DNA of 64,000 bases from Davidsoniella eucalypti (GCA_004009845.1 RMBW01000050.1:159475-223474); one strand, 5' to 3'; positions 45,082-58,390 are shown, counted from the first letter of the stretch. Notes: generated by a model from the letters alone, not told the origin. Made by a program: numbers and translations.

Positions 45082-46883
45082 ATGCCTCCTCGAACATTTG
45101 TGGTTGGCGGCTCGCCGCTTAAGAAGACACTCCTAGCCAATGACGAGAATGTCCCGCCTCCAGCATCTCCATCGCCACGCAAAGGCCGCCGCGCCGCCGC
45201 CAACAAGGCCTCAACCCTAAACGAAGGCCTACTATCCAGCTCACCCGACCGGCCAGGCTTCGAAGACGATGACTCCGATGGCGAATTCCAGACCTCGCCT
45301 AGCGAAGGCAAAGCTCGCGGTGCCGGCCGCTCCAAAGCATCTGCAATAACCAGCACACCGACTAGGAAACGCGGGCCCGGCCGGCCGCCCAAGACCCCGA
45401 CCAATGGCGCTCCAACGCCACGTAGACGAGCAGCAGCTGACCAGTCGGCGCGGCGCAAGAGCATGAACACAATGATTGAACGGGCCAATGCAGACGAGAT
45501 GGATAGTGATGATGAGCGCATAGGCCTGGCGCGGCAGATCTACGGCTCATCGGAGTCCGGCTCCGACTCTGACTCGGAAGGCGACCTACTCCTCGGTGAC
45601 GACGATCTGCTGCTATCTGGCACCGAGTCCGCTAAGCCGACTCGCAAACGCGGCCGCAAACCCTCGTCAGCGACTGCTGGCGATGCCTCTCCGTCTAAGA
45701 AACGCGGCCGGCCACGCAAGGAGGTGTCGCCAGAACCGCCTAGGGATCTACCGCCACACGAGATGTATTTCTTCCATAACAAGTCTGGCCGGGCTAAGAC
45801 GAGTAATACTACGCTGGGTGAACTGGAGCTGCTTACGCCCGACGAGTACTATGCGCTCGCTCGTGATTTAGCCGATCCGCACGCCGGTGACGTTGCCTTC
45901 CTACAGGCGCTGCATGAGGAGAGCTTTCCACAATGGGCGTTTGAGCTAGCTGAAGGGTTTAGTTTGTGCCTATTTGGAATGGGCTCCAAGCGTGCCGTCA
46001 TGCGTCGCTTTGCGACCTTCTTGGCCCGCCGAGCTAGCGGCGCGGAGAAGACGGCGCGCATCGTCATGGTCAACGGATTTGCCAAGGCCATGGCGGCACG
46101 TGACTTACTGACCACCGTTTGGGCCTCTATGGAAATGGCGACGCGGCCAACTAGTGTACAGCCAGCGGCTCTGCTGGCCGATGTTCTGTCTGCGTTAAAT
46201 GCGCGCCAGGAAACACTCACGTTGGTGGTTAACAGTGTCGACGCGCCGCCCATGCGCAAGCCAGGTATGCAGGCGATTCTAGCTGCTTTTGCCGTGTCAC
46301 CGCACGTCCGCATCGTGGTTTCTGCGGATTCGCCCGACTTTGCCATTCTCTGGGACGCTGGGCAGCGGTCAGCCTTCAACTTTGCGTTCCACGATGCCAC
46401 AACCCTAGCTCCGTTTGCGCCACCAGAGATTGACCCAGTCGATGATGTGCACGAGTTACTGGGCCGGTCGAACAGACGTATTGGTGGCAAGGAGGGTGTC
46501 ACGTTTGTGCTAAAGAGTTTAACACAGAACGCCAAGGGCTTATATCTCTTACTATTGGCCGAGGTTCTGGCGGCTATGGAAGATGTTGGCGGGCCGATGT
46601 CAGAGAATCCAGGCATCGAGTATCGAATGCTATTCAATAAGGCTGTGGAAGCCTTTGTGTGCCCCAGTTCCGAGATGGCGTTCCGACAATTACTCAAGGA
46701 GTGCGTATTTCCTTTTTTTTTGTTTCTAAAGCCCTATTCATCGTTACTAACCTTTTTTGTTTTGTTAGATTCCACGACCATCAAATGATCACAAGTACTA
46801 GAGATGCTCTTGGCACGGAGTTGATTAGTACCCCATTTAGACGGGAAGAAATGGAAGCAATTCTTGAAGATATTGCTTCGTAG
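45082..46883 (+). CDS. ORC2: Origin recognition complex subunit 2 with AT-hooks
   Basis: Exons 45082-46700 and 46769-46883; 577 residues. The ORC2 core starts at about residue 230 with MYFFHNKSGRAKTSNTTLGE and continues through FPQWAFELAEGFSLCLFGMG, SKRAVMRRFA, IVMVNGFAK and the end FHDHQMITSTRDALGTELIS. The intron lets the last block follow QLLKE in frame; unspliced it would end in hydrophobic nonsense. ORC2 is a scaffold subunit of the hexamer that marks replication origins. The N-terminus is basic and disordered with three AT-hook cores: GPGRPPK (about residue 97), KRGRKPS (about 189) and KKRGRPRKE (about 206). It is convergent with SEC59. Confidence 0.93.
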
Positions 46884-47173
46884 AGAGAAGAGTGACAGAC
46901 GACAGAAGATGATAATACCAAGACCAGAAAGGAAACATTGGCGTTTCCAGGTCCATGATCAAGATTATATAGACAAATATGCACAATGACATTTTTTTCA
47001 AGTTCACTAGCTTTTATAGATCTGATAATGAATGATCAACTATTTTCTATTTTGATAAAGAGTAACAACAACAATGGGTATATAACTATGGTTTTTATGT
47101 AAAGACAATAATAGGAACATGATGCCCGTGATGATTATTCTAATTTTCTTTTTTTCTTTTTTTTTCTCTCCCT
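46884..47173. other. Intergenic between convergent ORC2 and SEC59
   Basis: 290 bp, AT-rich; 3' flanks only. Nothing else seen. Confidence 0.5.
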
Positions 47174-50156
47174 CTACAGACCAACCGATTTAACGCAAAT
47201 CCATAATACAACGGGCACGATGACATTATCGTTACCGCCAGTCAAAACAGCTTCAGTTAAGCTTGCCAAAGACGCACAAACAGCCGCTGACGAAGCCACA
47301 GTAGCCGGGAACAAGGTAGATAACTGCAACGATGACAATGACCCAGCGTCGTCTTCATGATTCAACTCGAGTAACTCTTCTCCAATTTCTCGTGGCCATC
47401 CGCCTACATGTAGCCAGGCCGATGTGACCATTAAACCTAGCCATACAGCGATGATGAAAGCCACGCTTCCCTCGAGACTTTTGCCGCCTCCCCAATACCA
47501 TTTATGACGACCGAAACGACGGCCTATCAGCGAGGCTGCGGCGTCTCCCAGTCCGACGCAGATGACACCGGCGACAAGACTAACGTCACGTACGGGGAGT
47601 TCCCAGCCAACGAAGGGATCTTGTTCTTCGATAGAACGACTATATGAGGAAGAGGAAGAAGAAGAAGAAGAAGGGAGAGATATAGAATCGATTCGCGGTG
47701 TTGCTGCTAAGCCAAGCCATAGCGGGATAGCACAGCCAATCAGTAAAAAGATATGTGAAATAACGACCGGACCACGGAAATCTCGTCCGTCAACATAGGG
47801 CGCCAAGAAATTTGCAATCGGCTTTGAAAGCGGCGGTAACTGACTTGCACGCAAGAGATCCAACAATAGAAATGCAGAAAGGGCAAACACTAATGCGAGG
47901 GCACAAAAGGCCGGATCGATGAAGATGGTAGGCAGTAACATTACAACCATCATGAAATGGAAGACTTTACGCCGTGTATCGACTTCGTAGATAGCGCTAA
48001 GACGGAAGACGACGAGGAGACCAAATATGAGAATCACGAGCCAGTAGGCCGCTATGGCCAGTCGTGTATTGGCGGCTCCAAGTGAGTCTAGGCGTGTATG
48101 TTGTACCCACCCCGAGCTACAGCAAGAAGTAGAAGGAGAAAAGATGGTGTCCGTTCGTATCGGTAGTGCGATCCAGTTCTCGAGATCATGGTTGAGAACT
48201 TGCCAGCGGAATTTGTCCAGATCGCCGAACAGATATCCCAGAGCCCAGCCAACAGCCTCGAAGCCAGATAACGCATCGCGCGAGATAACAAGACGCACCG
48301 GTCCTATTATGATGATCGCAATAGCCGCGTAAACATACGTCGCGTATAGCCACTTACGAGTTGTAGCTTGCTCCTGCGTAAGCTTAAGATATGGCTTCAA
48401 CGAGACAGATAGTGTCCGCTTGCGACGGGTCGAGTTAGGGTTAGAGTTGCTTGGTGTTCGTGATAGCGACGACGGCGGCTCCGGCCGCAGATCCTGTGGG
48501 ATCTTACGTTTCTCGGATATCACAGATGGACGTCGGATAGGTCGGTTTCCAGTTCTCGCAATTTCTGCGTCAATATCATCGTCTGATGAGAACGAGGCTT
48601 CGCTAGTGATAACGGCACCTAGGGCCGAAGTATTGCCGGCTGCCGTGATAGCCAGGCTCGGGCCTAGAAGCTCGCGCTTTAGCTGCAGCGGATGCCAAAG
48701 AGCCCGCAGTAGACGAATGAACAGCCATGGGCCTTTACTATTGTTACTGCCACTGTTGCTACGCGTGCGCATCGTTAGGCGCCGGAAGCGCCATTTAGGC
48801 ACTCGGGCCAGGGCGATGCCGCGCAGAATCATGCTGCCTGTCAAGCCCAAAACGAGGAAGCCGCCAGTCCACAGCAAGGCGCGCAAGATGCGTATCTGCG
48901 AGGACTCAGCGAAGAGCAAGACATTGATGAGCGCCACTGAAAGGAGCTCTAGCTCGGCCGGGAGCAGACTTGTAGTAGTCAAGAAGTGTAGTACGCCACA
49001 TAGGTTGCGGTGCAAAGGGTACAGGTACGTCACGATCTCAGCTGGGTGACCCGCAAACAACACGACGGGTAGCAGCGAAACAAGCCATTGGATAGAGCTT
49101 GGTGAAAATTCCACGTGGCCTTCGTAAGCCAGTGGGATGATCTCTAGTGGAAGTGTACAGGCGGCCAGCACGATATTGGGCACAAGAAGTGACGATGACT
49201 GGCCAACTGATATCAAGAGCGTAGCCAGCAGCGTCATGATAGGCGGGTATAAAAGCGGCGCCGGGTCAAAGTCGATCGGCATGGCAATGGATCCAAAACC
49301 AAGCTCGGCTCGCGGGTTTTGGTACGTCCAGCGAAGAACGCGCAATGGATAAATGAGAAGCAGAGCGGCATAGACGCCGACAAAGCACAGTAACTCTAGA
49401 ATAGCTAGTCAGTTAGTCAGTTCAGTACGCTGGATGCTATCGGATCTTACCGTTTTGGTATGCGCTTATCACAGGCTTAACCTGTTCATTCATCGCCACC
49501 ACGCCTGCCAGAGCTCCAACTATCAGTACCTCCGCCATACGCCGTGCGCTAACCCTAACCCTCCGCCGACGCCGCTCCGCCCGCCGTACCCGGTCAGCGT
49601 CGGTTTCCAGGCTGTCCAACGGCCTAAGCGCTGGAGTTCTAGGCATATTCAAAGGTGTTGATGTACCAGATAGTGGCTCTCCGCGTAAACCCTTGTGTAG
49701 ACGTGTCCTTGGCGCTGGTAGGCCAAGTAGAAAGTGTTCGTCATCGGCCTCAGTTCCGGAGTCAGATGCCGGCGACGACTCAAGCAACGAGGCTGAGCGG
49801 CGCACGAGGATCGAGGGGCGAGGACCAGCCGATGCTGACAAGGCTAAGTCGGTGGGGATCGTGAGCTTGCTGGTGGCCGGCTTGGCTGTTACGGCCACGT
49901 GCTGTTGTTGTACTTCGAGTCTATTGCGATGGTATGGATGTGGCGATCGTGACTGCAGCCTGAGACCGGCGCCTCCATCTGGTCCGGATGTCGAGGCTCG
50001 GCTTAAGCGGCCATCTCCAGGCGATCGTGATGGCTTCCTCCGTGGCGATTGGGATAGCGCCGTTCGGCCGTCTGGGAGCTGAAGGGCCGGTCCGGGGCTG
50101 TTTGTGTTGCCGCCGCCGCTGCTTTGGCGACTCGTCGATCTTGATTTGCGAGCCAT
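47174..50156 (-). CDS. SEC59: Dolichol kinase
   Basis: Exons 50156-49451 and 49395-47174 (54-nt intron, GTAAGA...CTAACTGACTAG) give 975 residues. The first 210 are disordered and Ser/Pro/Arg-rich, followed by about 12-15 membrane segments. The C-terminal kinase region holds DTRRKVFHFMMVVML, DLLRAS and the CTP-binding block VGLGDAAASLIGRRFGRHKW plus GGKSLEGSVAF. Dolichol kinase uses CTP to make dolichyl phosphate, the lipid carrier for N-glycosylation, O-mannosylation and GPI synthesis, in the ER membrane. It is longer than budding-yeast Sec59 (519), mostly through the N-terminal tail and an insertion. A GAAGAA microsatellite at 47645-47675 encodes a polySer loop. Confidence 0.9.
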
Positions 50157-52672
50157 ATAGAAAGATGAAGACCGGCTTCGAAAGGGAACTGAACTTTGTA
50201 TCGGTGTCTTGTGTTATTAATCGTTCTTCGGTCGTGGGAATTTGTCGTGAATATCGTCGTCGTTTTTGGTCTTGATTTGCACAAACCAAGCTAAGCAAAG
50301 CTCGAATTATGATTTTGATTGTAGCTTAGTAAGACCAAAGCTTCTGGGAAGCTTCAAGATCTCACGTTCTTGTTAGAGAATGGAGATCAAAAAAATATAT
50401 AAATAAAACAAGACACAGCACACAAAACGAGCTCTTGAAACTCGTCTAAACTCTTTCGTAGGCCCGTGTTCTTTCTTCTTTCGCAAATCCAAGCCAGAAA
50501 AAGACTGTATAACGATGCGCACAAAAAGAGCTAGATGTCAGCTATGCTACAATTATGCTCAGATGCTTAAATATACTGGCCACCTTCAATCATCAAGTTG
50601 GCACTTAGTTGTACTTTCACATGCTTCATTTTGGCCACTGTTCCTCGTTCGATGCATTGCCCCGCTAGCATAGCTCCTCTGAGAATATGCAGTTTGCAAG
50701 TGTATCGTTAAAAAGAGGTGACTGAGAAATGAAGCTCCATGATAACCCTTAGCAAATAGTGGATACTAATAACCCTATCTGATGACTATACATATACGTC
50801 TACTTTTTATTTTCTATATCAGTTTTGTTTTTGCCGTTACTACACAACGCCTCCTTTGGGTCTCAGCTGACTTATATATCTATGGCTTGCACCAATCTCG
50901 ATGTGACAGAAATGATCCTATGCTAACCCTCCTCAGCAAGCAGAACATGCAGAGGTGTTACGTACGCCATCTACGTTGATAGTAACAAGATATGCAGTAA
51001 GATATGCAGGCGAGCAGGCAGGCAAGTATGTAGTCGAGATAGGGAACTTTGCTATAACATCGGGAGTTGACCGTTTTTTTCTACATGTATGTATACAGAT
51101 GTATAGCGTAGTAGCCAAACTCGAATTCTCTATTCTCTCTCTTTCGGCATATTTTATCCATTTCCATACTGCCGATCTTATATAGTTTCCTCCGGAGACT
51201 TGATTTTTTCCGAGTGTTACATGCCCAAGAAAAGAGAGATGTATGTACGTTATTACAAGAACTACCGGAAACACAAAACCATATATGTGATCGTTGAGTC
51301 CGATCGACAGGTTAACAACTAATGTCGTATATATTGGTGTTTTTATCTGTGATTTTAACAGCGACCTAAAGGAACTGCATATCCCTACACGTATCTGTAT
51401 AATCAGTTTAGCTACTTAGTAGTAACTGGCACTCTTGGTGACTAGTTGTTCTTTGTGTTGGCCGCGCGCTTACACATACACGTTATAGCCTAACCAGATT
51501 TACGCCGGATCTACATTCGAACTAGCAGAACCTCTAGCCAAAAGTATCAGTACCTCAGGCCATTGGGTACGAAGCGTATGCGTCGGTTTCCAATATTTCT
51601 GATAATGACTTGTTGTTATCTGGCGCATGAGATGTGAATATATGTATATCTATAGTGGCTGACACTGTAGTGATTGATGATCCTTGCTATTATACAGATA
51701 TGCTAGCTGCTGTTATATATCCACAATGTCAGCCACTTTTCTTTTATCACTTTAAGCAAGCTCGGAAACAATGTTTAAGGCTTTATTTTCTTTCCTTTTC
51801 TCTTGGATAAAGTCTTTAATTCCCCGGAAACCAAGCCCTTTACCTAGGTGGGATAAGTGAATCTTAGTCACAAGATACAATGTTGTAAAGAAAGGGATAG
51901 TGAATTCTTTCAACTCTCCTGCTCTATTTGTGAAATATGTAACAGTCATAATTTGCTGCTGCTGTTTAAATCCTGGCAGAGGATGATACTAGGAAGAAGA
52001 AAAGACAAGAGAAGAAAAAAGACAACGCAAACATGATTAGGTGCCGACAACCCGAAAGAAGCTAAAGAGCCTGATGTTTTTGCTTCTTTTCTCTTCTCTC
52101 CTTCTATTCTTTCTACGAATGCCACTGTATGATACATTGGATCCGTAAGTGGTTATGCCTGGACAAAAAGAAACGCTGCCTCGTTCATTTTTGGGCCAGG
52201 CGGTGATGCCCCCCCTGGTTTTTCCTGGACTTTCGAATCGATATATCAGACTTGATGACGTTTCAACGAAACTGTAGCATTCAAATCAGAAGAAAATCAC
52301 AGCACATTGTAACAAGAAAATAAAATAGAGAATAACGTCCCAAGGTATGCTACTAGCTGGACCGCAGCCCCGATTCAACGGGACGACGGGTAATGAAGTA
52401 GAAGATGGGTAAAAACGCACTGAGCAGCCTGTAGTTCGACCAAGTCAGTGCCCAAGGCCTGAGCTTTCAAGGATCGGATCTAGTGATACAGATGCAGATC
52501 AGTTATTAAAGTTGCAAAAACGAAACTAGCTTTCCTTTTCAGCATAAAATTGCGGCTCAAGCTTGTTAAACTCAGCCTTTAACCAAATCTTTTGATATCA
52601 AATTTGATGGTTGTATATAATCCATTTTCCAACTTCATTTACAAAAAATGAGTGCAAATATCTGATAGAAAG
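50157..52672. other. Intergenic, first half of the second desert
   Basis: SEC59 promoter, then AT-rich unique sequence. ORFs up to 113 codons show no motif. No RNA gene seen before the tRNA relic. Confidence 0.45.
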
Positions 52673-52744
52673 AACTCCCCGCGGGACTTGAATCCGCAAC
52701 CATTAGATTAGAAGCTTGACGCCCTGTTATTGGGCTAGGGGAAC
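52673..52744 (-). pseudogene. Degenerate tRNA-Arg(TCT)
   Basis: On the minus strand the sequence folds roughly as a tRNA: acceptor GTTCCCC against GGGGAGT (two G-U pairs), D stem GCCC/GGGC, anticodon loop CTTCTAA with anticodon TCT, variable loop of 5, T loop TTCAAGT. Defects: the D loop AATAACA lacks the G18-G19 pair, the anticodon stem TCAAG/TCTAA has two mismatches, and the T stem has an A-C mismatch where G53-C61 is nearly invariant. The first long T run lies about 30 nt past the 3' end. Most likely a relic or the head of a SINE. Confidence 0.7.
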
Positions 52745-55700
52745 TTTGGAGGCGGTTTGAGAGGCTTTTTGGGCTGTTGAATATGGAGGTATGGACCACT
52801 AGTTCTTCGGCACTAGGGGACGGTGTCGTCTCGCACATACAAAGCTATTAAGTTTGTCTAGTGGAGAACTTTAAATATTTGTCCGGTATTCGTTGTATAA
52901 TCTTGGTGATGTAGGCAGACGTTAAATATAATCAAATAAACCATATGTTGTACTTATAATACAATATAGATATTAGGTGGTTTTCTTTGATTTTCGTTAG
53001 GTATAGAAGGAATCTTGTATAAGAATGTTCACTAAGGCACCTAGTTGGCTTTGTGGGAGTATTGTATTCTCAGTTGATCCGTACTACATATCTTCTATGA
53101 TGATCTACATGTAGACTACAGCAAGGAAAAGGAAAAAAGAAAAGAAAAAAAAGGAAAGAAAGCCCCCCTCTCTCCCTTACTTGACCCCAGTATCGTCATA
53201 TCAAGCCTCTTGTGCCATATTAGTTACATGTTATGCAGGCTGACTGCGAGATATGTAATAGCTACAACATGAGCAAAACAGCCAGCCAGCCTGTCTCACC
53301 TCGCTGGCTTAGACGATCTCTTTTCCGAGAGAGCATATGTGATATCTGCTTGTAATTAGATACAAGACAAAGCAAAAGAAAGACAAAAGGTCTCGCCTCC
53401 ACCTGCGTTGCGTAATTCATATTGCTTCGGCCCCTGGAATTGCCAGCCATTATGGCGGGTTTTTGATTTACTTTTTTGGTGCAAGGAGGCCACAAGTGCA
53501 AAACCGATCAATATATATGTACTGTCATTGTACATGTCGAGTCTCGAGGAATAGTTGTACATGTAGCACTACGTAGGCTTGCAGATGCAGATATATATCC
53601 TTTTCCTGCATGTCTGATCTAATATGGCGATTCACGCAAGATCCGAACGAATATTAGGCCACGACTGCAGTTATAGACTATGGGTGAGCTAGGCTTATAC
53701 CGATTATTCTAGGAAGTCTGGACTGGGCTATGACGGATACTTGACAGACATGGATGGTCTTTTTTGAACTTGAGAACAGTTATGCTAGCAGGTCTAACCA
53801 TGCACGGGGTAAACACGAAGACTGCCTGAGAGAAGGATATATCAGTATATACAGAGCCACGAGAGTAGAGAAAAGGAGGCCCGGGGCTTTTCTATTTAGC
53901 TCGTATCTGGAGAAACAAAGCAAACAAAATAGAAGAAAAGAATAAGGAATCGTCCGGTCTTGAAGGCAAACATTTTATGGTGTTTTTTCTGTCGTTCGAG
54001 GAGAAAATATGAACGTGGCAAAATAACGAGGGAAACAAATAAAAAGAACAAAAAACACGGCCAAAAATGTCATAGCTGGAAGAGTAAACAATTATTGTCT
54101 TGGCTTGGATGGCTGAAAACGGTATTTTCCTTTTCCATTTTCTTTTCCTCTTGTGTATTTGGAATTCGGCGTCATGTTGGCCGGCTGAGACTTTTTCTCG
54201 TTGTACTTGGTATTTCCAACCGTTTCTACAGGCGAGAATAATTGATAATTGAGTAAGGGAAACCTTTACTAGGATAACAGGCAAGAAAGAACAAGAGGGA
54301 AGTAAAAAAAATAAAAAAAAATAAAGAGCGGATGTGACATCATGGGCTGTGCAAAGCGGCTTTCTCAGGCCTTGGAATCAACAGGCTGGATTTCACTAGT
54401 TCTTCTCTTACCTCGAAAATAATGCTGGGCTAGGGCGGCCTGGCTGTGTTTTTTATGCTGTGTTTCCGTATCTGTAGGCGGGTCTGAATTAAGTGGTTTA
54501 GGGTGGCCTTTTTCTTTTACTCGGAGTTTGGAAAGTTTCTCGCTTGTCCGTCAAAGTCGCGCCGACCTGGAACAACGCCAATGATCTGATGCGATTTTCT
54601 TCTTCTTTTCTGGTTCTCAGGAAGAGAAAGAGAAATGATCGAATAACAATGCTTCTTTCTCCCTTGCTTATCGACTTCGTATCCAACTAGCAAAGCGCGA
54701 AGGAGTAAACTTTAGCTTAATCGTATCTTTGCACTTGGTAATACACGGTTATGAACTTTGGGAGGGTTTTTTGTTTTTTTTTGTTTTTTTGCGCTTTGTT
54801 CCTTAGTGCTGACTGACCGATTAACTAGCGCAGCTGAATCACTCGGTTGACCCGGAGTTTAGTGCGGCCTTGCTCTGTATAGGAAGTATCGTGGCGCCAT
54901 GGCAGACGAGATGTGCTTAGCCTGTATCAGTCAGCCGAGGCCATATAGACGTACTTTTACAATACATATGTATCGTTGTCTCCCTAGCGGGCAAGAATGC
55001 AAATGGAATATATCTGCAAAGATGATACAAGGACTCTCGCTAGAAAAACGCCGTCTCTGCCCCCTTCAGGCGAAAAAGAAAAAAAAAACAGCCACATGAT
55101 CTGCTGCTACCCAAGCCTATTATAATATCCATCCATTGTCTTTTTTTGCCTGTTCCCCTTGGAGCAATGCCTCAATAACAATACTGAATTTCTTTGTGCT
55201 GTGCTGATGCGTGCTCAGACTAAAAAAAAAGAGAATAAAAAAGGCACAGCCAAGCTATATTAGTTCGGGAGAAAAGCAAGCTGAACCTGGTATAAACACC
55301 GCCAACTGTATTTTTTTCTCTTGCTTTTTCCTGTGGTCAAGTCCGTAGTTAATCCTTGTATCGACAGACCTAGTGAAGAAAAAAAATAAAGGGAGAATGA
55401 GGAAGAAAGTAAAAATAAAGAGGCTTAGCAAGGCAACGGTCGAAACGAAAGCAATATCGCGGTAAGAATTTCTGGGCTCTGGCGCTTGAATTCTCGAATC
55501 AGCGTTTTCTTCTTGTTTAAAAAGCAAGAGAAAGTTCTCTCTTTTGTTTCTCGCTTTCTTGGCCCGTATCTTGTGCATATAACAGCATTCTTCCTCTACA
55601 TTTGGTTGTTGTATTCAAGACAAGAAGAGATCCGCCTGTCTGAGATCGTTCGATATATCTTGTATAAATCACCAGCTACGATACACACGCCGTGTTTTAT

Positions 55701-56022
55701 TTTATACGACGCACATCTTATTTTATATATTTTTTAATAGCTATTTTTTCTGTCTCGGCCTCTCAAGTCGCCTATCTTAGCTGCATAACGCCAACAGCTT
55801 TTTATTATATTTTTCCTTCTGATTCCGCTGCTTATTCATCTTTTCCGTCCCTTCTGTCCAGTGATTTCTGCACTATTACGGTTATTACCTTCTTTGCGGT
55901 TTTCCCCAGTTTCAGACCGGAGCTACCTTTCCGTATATTCGACTCATATATATATATCAAGACAGCCTCGTTGCGTCCTCGCCTTTCCGACCTCTCTTGC
56001 TCTCTCTGATCATCTATACGCC
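52745..56022. other. Intergenic, second half of the second desert
   Basis: Contains the second copy of the 49-bp repeat, then AT-rich sequence with many A- and T-runs. ORFs up to 130 codons are low in complexity. From about 55560 the plus strand is pyrimidine-rich, the leader of the gene at 56023. No gene recognised. Confidence 0.45.
52892..52940 (+). repeat. 49-bp dispersed repeat, copy 2
   Basis: 42 of 49 positions match 28766-28814 in the same orientation, with a perfect 21-bp core. It lies about 150 bp from the tRNA-Arg relic. It may be a fragment of the same LINE family or of a SINE. Confidence 0.65.
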
Positions 56023-57211
56023 ATGTCTCCCATCCCCTCTTCCCCTTGCCCCTCTGTGCCCTCTGAGAAGTCTTCTCATTCTGCCGGTCTTCCGCTGCCT
56101 GCTGCTGCTGCTGCTTCCCCCAAGTCACAGAAGTCCTGCTCTGTATCAACCGCCATGCGTGTGTCTCTTGTTGCCCTGTTCGGCCTTGTCTATGTCGGAG
56201 CTGCTCTCGTGCCTCGAGTGCCCTGCACGCACTCTACCGACGCCGTAGCAGTCGACAATGCCCCCGAGGTAGCTTCTCCCATCGCCGCGGCCTCTGATGA
56301 GTCGTCCTTCTCCGGAATGCTAGGTGCTGCGTCCCCCGAGCGTCTCCACAAGCTGCTCCACTCGTATCTGCCTGACCAGTTCCGTCATGGTGTTTATGAG
56401 TCGGACCAGGACGCCGTGTCGATGCTGCGCAAGAAGGACGCTCACTTGGCGGCTACGCTGGTGATGTTGGCCAAGAGACAGAATGACGGTAACTCGACGA
56501 CTACGGCCACCACTTCGACGCAGCAGCAAACTTCTACGTCGACTTCGCAGAGCCAGACTACGCTGCAGACTTCGACGACGGCTACTTCATCGCAGACGTC
56601 GGCTTCGGCCACTTCGACGTCTTCTGGTGATTCGACCACTACTACTGAGGCCCCTTCTACTACTGGTACGACTTCAACATCTTCTTCCACTTCATCCTCC
56701 ACGGCGTCTTCTTCTTCTTCTACTTCTTCCTCTACCCATTCTTCTATTACTAAGACCTCCTCTTCCACATCTACCACCTCTTCTACTTCTTCTACCACCT
56801 CGTCTTCCTCTACCACTTCCGAGTCTTCATCTACAACGGGTAAACTACATCCTTTCTTTTTTGTGACATCTCTGCTCAATTTGAAAGATCCGCCGCCTTG
56901 GAAACCCCCCTTATCCACCTTCTCCTAATATCATTGTTCTGTAGACACCGTACTAACATATTCTTGCAGAAGCTCCCACTCAGACCTCCGAGTCTACCAG
57001 CGAGTCTTTGACTACTATGACGTCCACCAATTCGAACGGTGATGTCTCCATCATCACTTCTACGGCCATGGTCGTTGTCCACGCCACTTCGTCCTCTTCT
57101 ACCGCCACAGCCACTCGCTCTAGCAACCTGCAAAACGCCGCTGCTCGTCCTACTGGTGCCGTTGCACTTCCTGCTCTGATGGCAGTGATGGGCGGCCTAA
57201 TGGCTCTGTAA
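56023..57211 (+). CDS. GPI-anchored Ser/Thr-rich cell-wall protein
   Basis: Exons 56023-56839 and 56970-57211 (130-nt intron, ACTAAC branch at about 56952) give 352 residues. A second in-frame ATG at 56155 begins a much better signal peptide (MRVSLVALFGLVYVGAAL) and would give 308. From about residue 155 the protein is almost pure Ser/Thr, expected to be O-mannosylated. The end, SSNLQNAAARP then a hydrophobic tail PALMAVMGGLMAL, is a typical GPI-attachment signal, with Asn or Ala as the likely omega site. Residues about 65-150 are a non-repetitive segment with no domain I recognise. Likely a wall or plasma-membrane mannoprotein. The leader is very pyrimidine-rich. Confidence 0.78.
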
Positions 57212-58390
57212 AGCGCTGTTATAAGCCCCTGGCTACACGCCATTATCCGACTCTTCCATCTCTTCTGCAACGGCATAGCCCGTTCCTTTCTTCCTCATTC
57301 ATCTTCCCCTGCGGGGCTTCTGCCAGCTCACATCTATTATATTACCTACCATTACAACGGCGTCCGGTTCTTTTGCTTTTCGTTATATGCTGTTTTCTTA
57401 CATTTCATTATATTTTCTATACACGCGTCTAGCGCTACGCAAGCATGATCCAAATGCGCAAGTCTATTCTTTTACATATTATACGACGATTACACTCCTT
57501 ATATATGGCCACGTTACACACTGGTTTTATGTACACAGCACAGCTCAATTTACATATATTATATATGTGTACGAGCTTTTATTGGTTACATGATTTACTG
57601 GTTTTTGTTATTCCTTTCTATCACTTCAGACTGGCTTGATGCTTTAATTTTTATATTCAATATACACCCTCACATTGGCCTTGTGATCAGTCTGCCCATC
57701 CTTCCTACATTGTTTGTGACACTATTATGTTTGTTTGATATATTGTATACATCGCTATACGGCCACCGAGAATTTACTGATCCAAGTTGCAGACATAAAC
57801 TTCTTTGGTCGGCGAAGTCTAGCTACGCCCTTTTCACACTTACGTAAGAATATCTTATCAAAGCAAGGTAAATAAATACTTAATAAACATCTCGTAAAGC
57901 CTACTAAATTCGAAAATTCGAAGAAAGAAAGCTCTGCAAATGGAAGTATATTTCAACTACGACCGAAAGTCAGCTTCTGTTTGCCTATTTGGGACGAGGC
58001 ATCGTTTAGTTCTCAATTGGGCTAGGTTACTGTCCCAGTTGTTAGTTCGTATGTCTCTCGATACGAGGGGCTACTGGACCTCTGAAGTTATATGTTCCCT
58101 GAATTCGCCCGATGGATTCATCGTGTTAGATCACATATCATATGAGGGTCACCTTTGTCCTCTAATAATAGGACCAACGTAGTATTGTAGGAAAAAAAAA
58201 AGAGCTATTTGTCTCCCGTTGATAGAAAGTATAGTGGTAGTGCTAGTAGTATATTGTGTTGAAAATCATAAATTATGTACTGATAAGTCTGGGTCTTTAT
58301 ATGTGACACGTGACGTATTCGTTAAAAGCCCGTAAATCCCGTGTGGAAGCAAACAAAACAAAATATGCAAAAAGAGTCTCCTCTTATGAT
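57212..58390. other. Intergenic between convergent genes
   Basis: 1.18 kb of AT-rich sequence; T-rich 3' flank of the GPI-protein gene. The ORF at 57940-58182 has no motif. No gene recognised. Confidence 0.45.

Noticed and set aside
56442..56918. 158-codon Glu/Val-rich minus ORF
   Set aside because: Exact antisense shadow of the Ser/Thr-rich repeat of the GPI protein.
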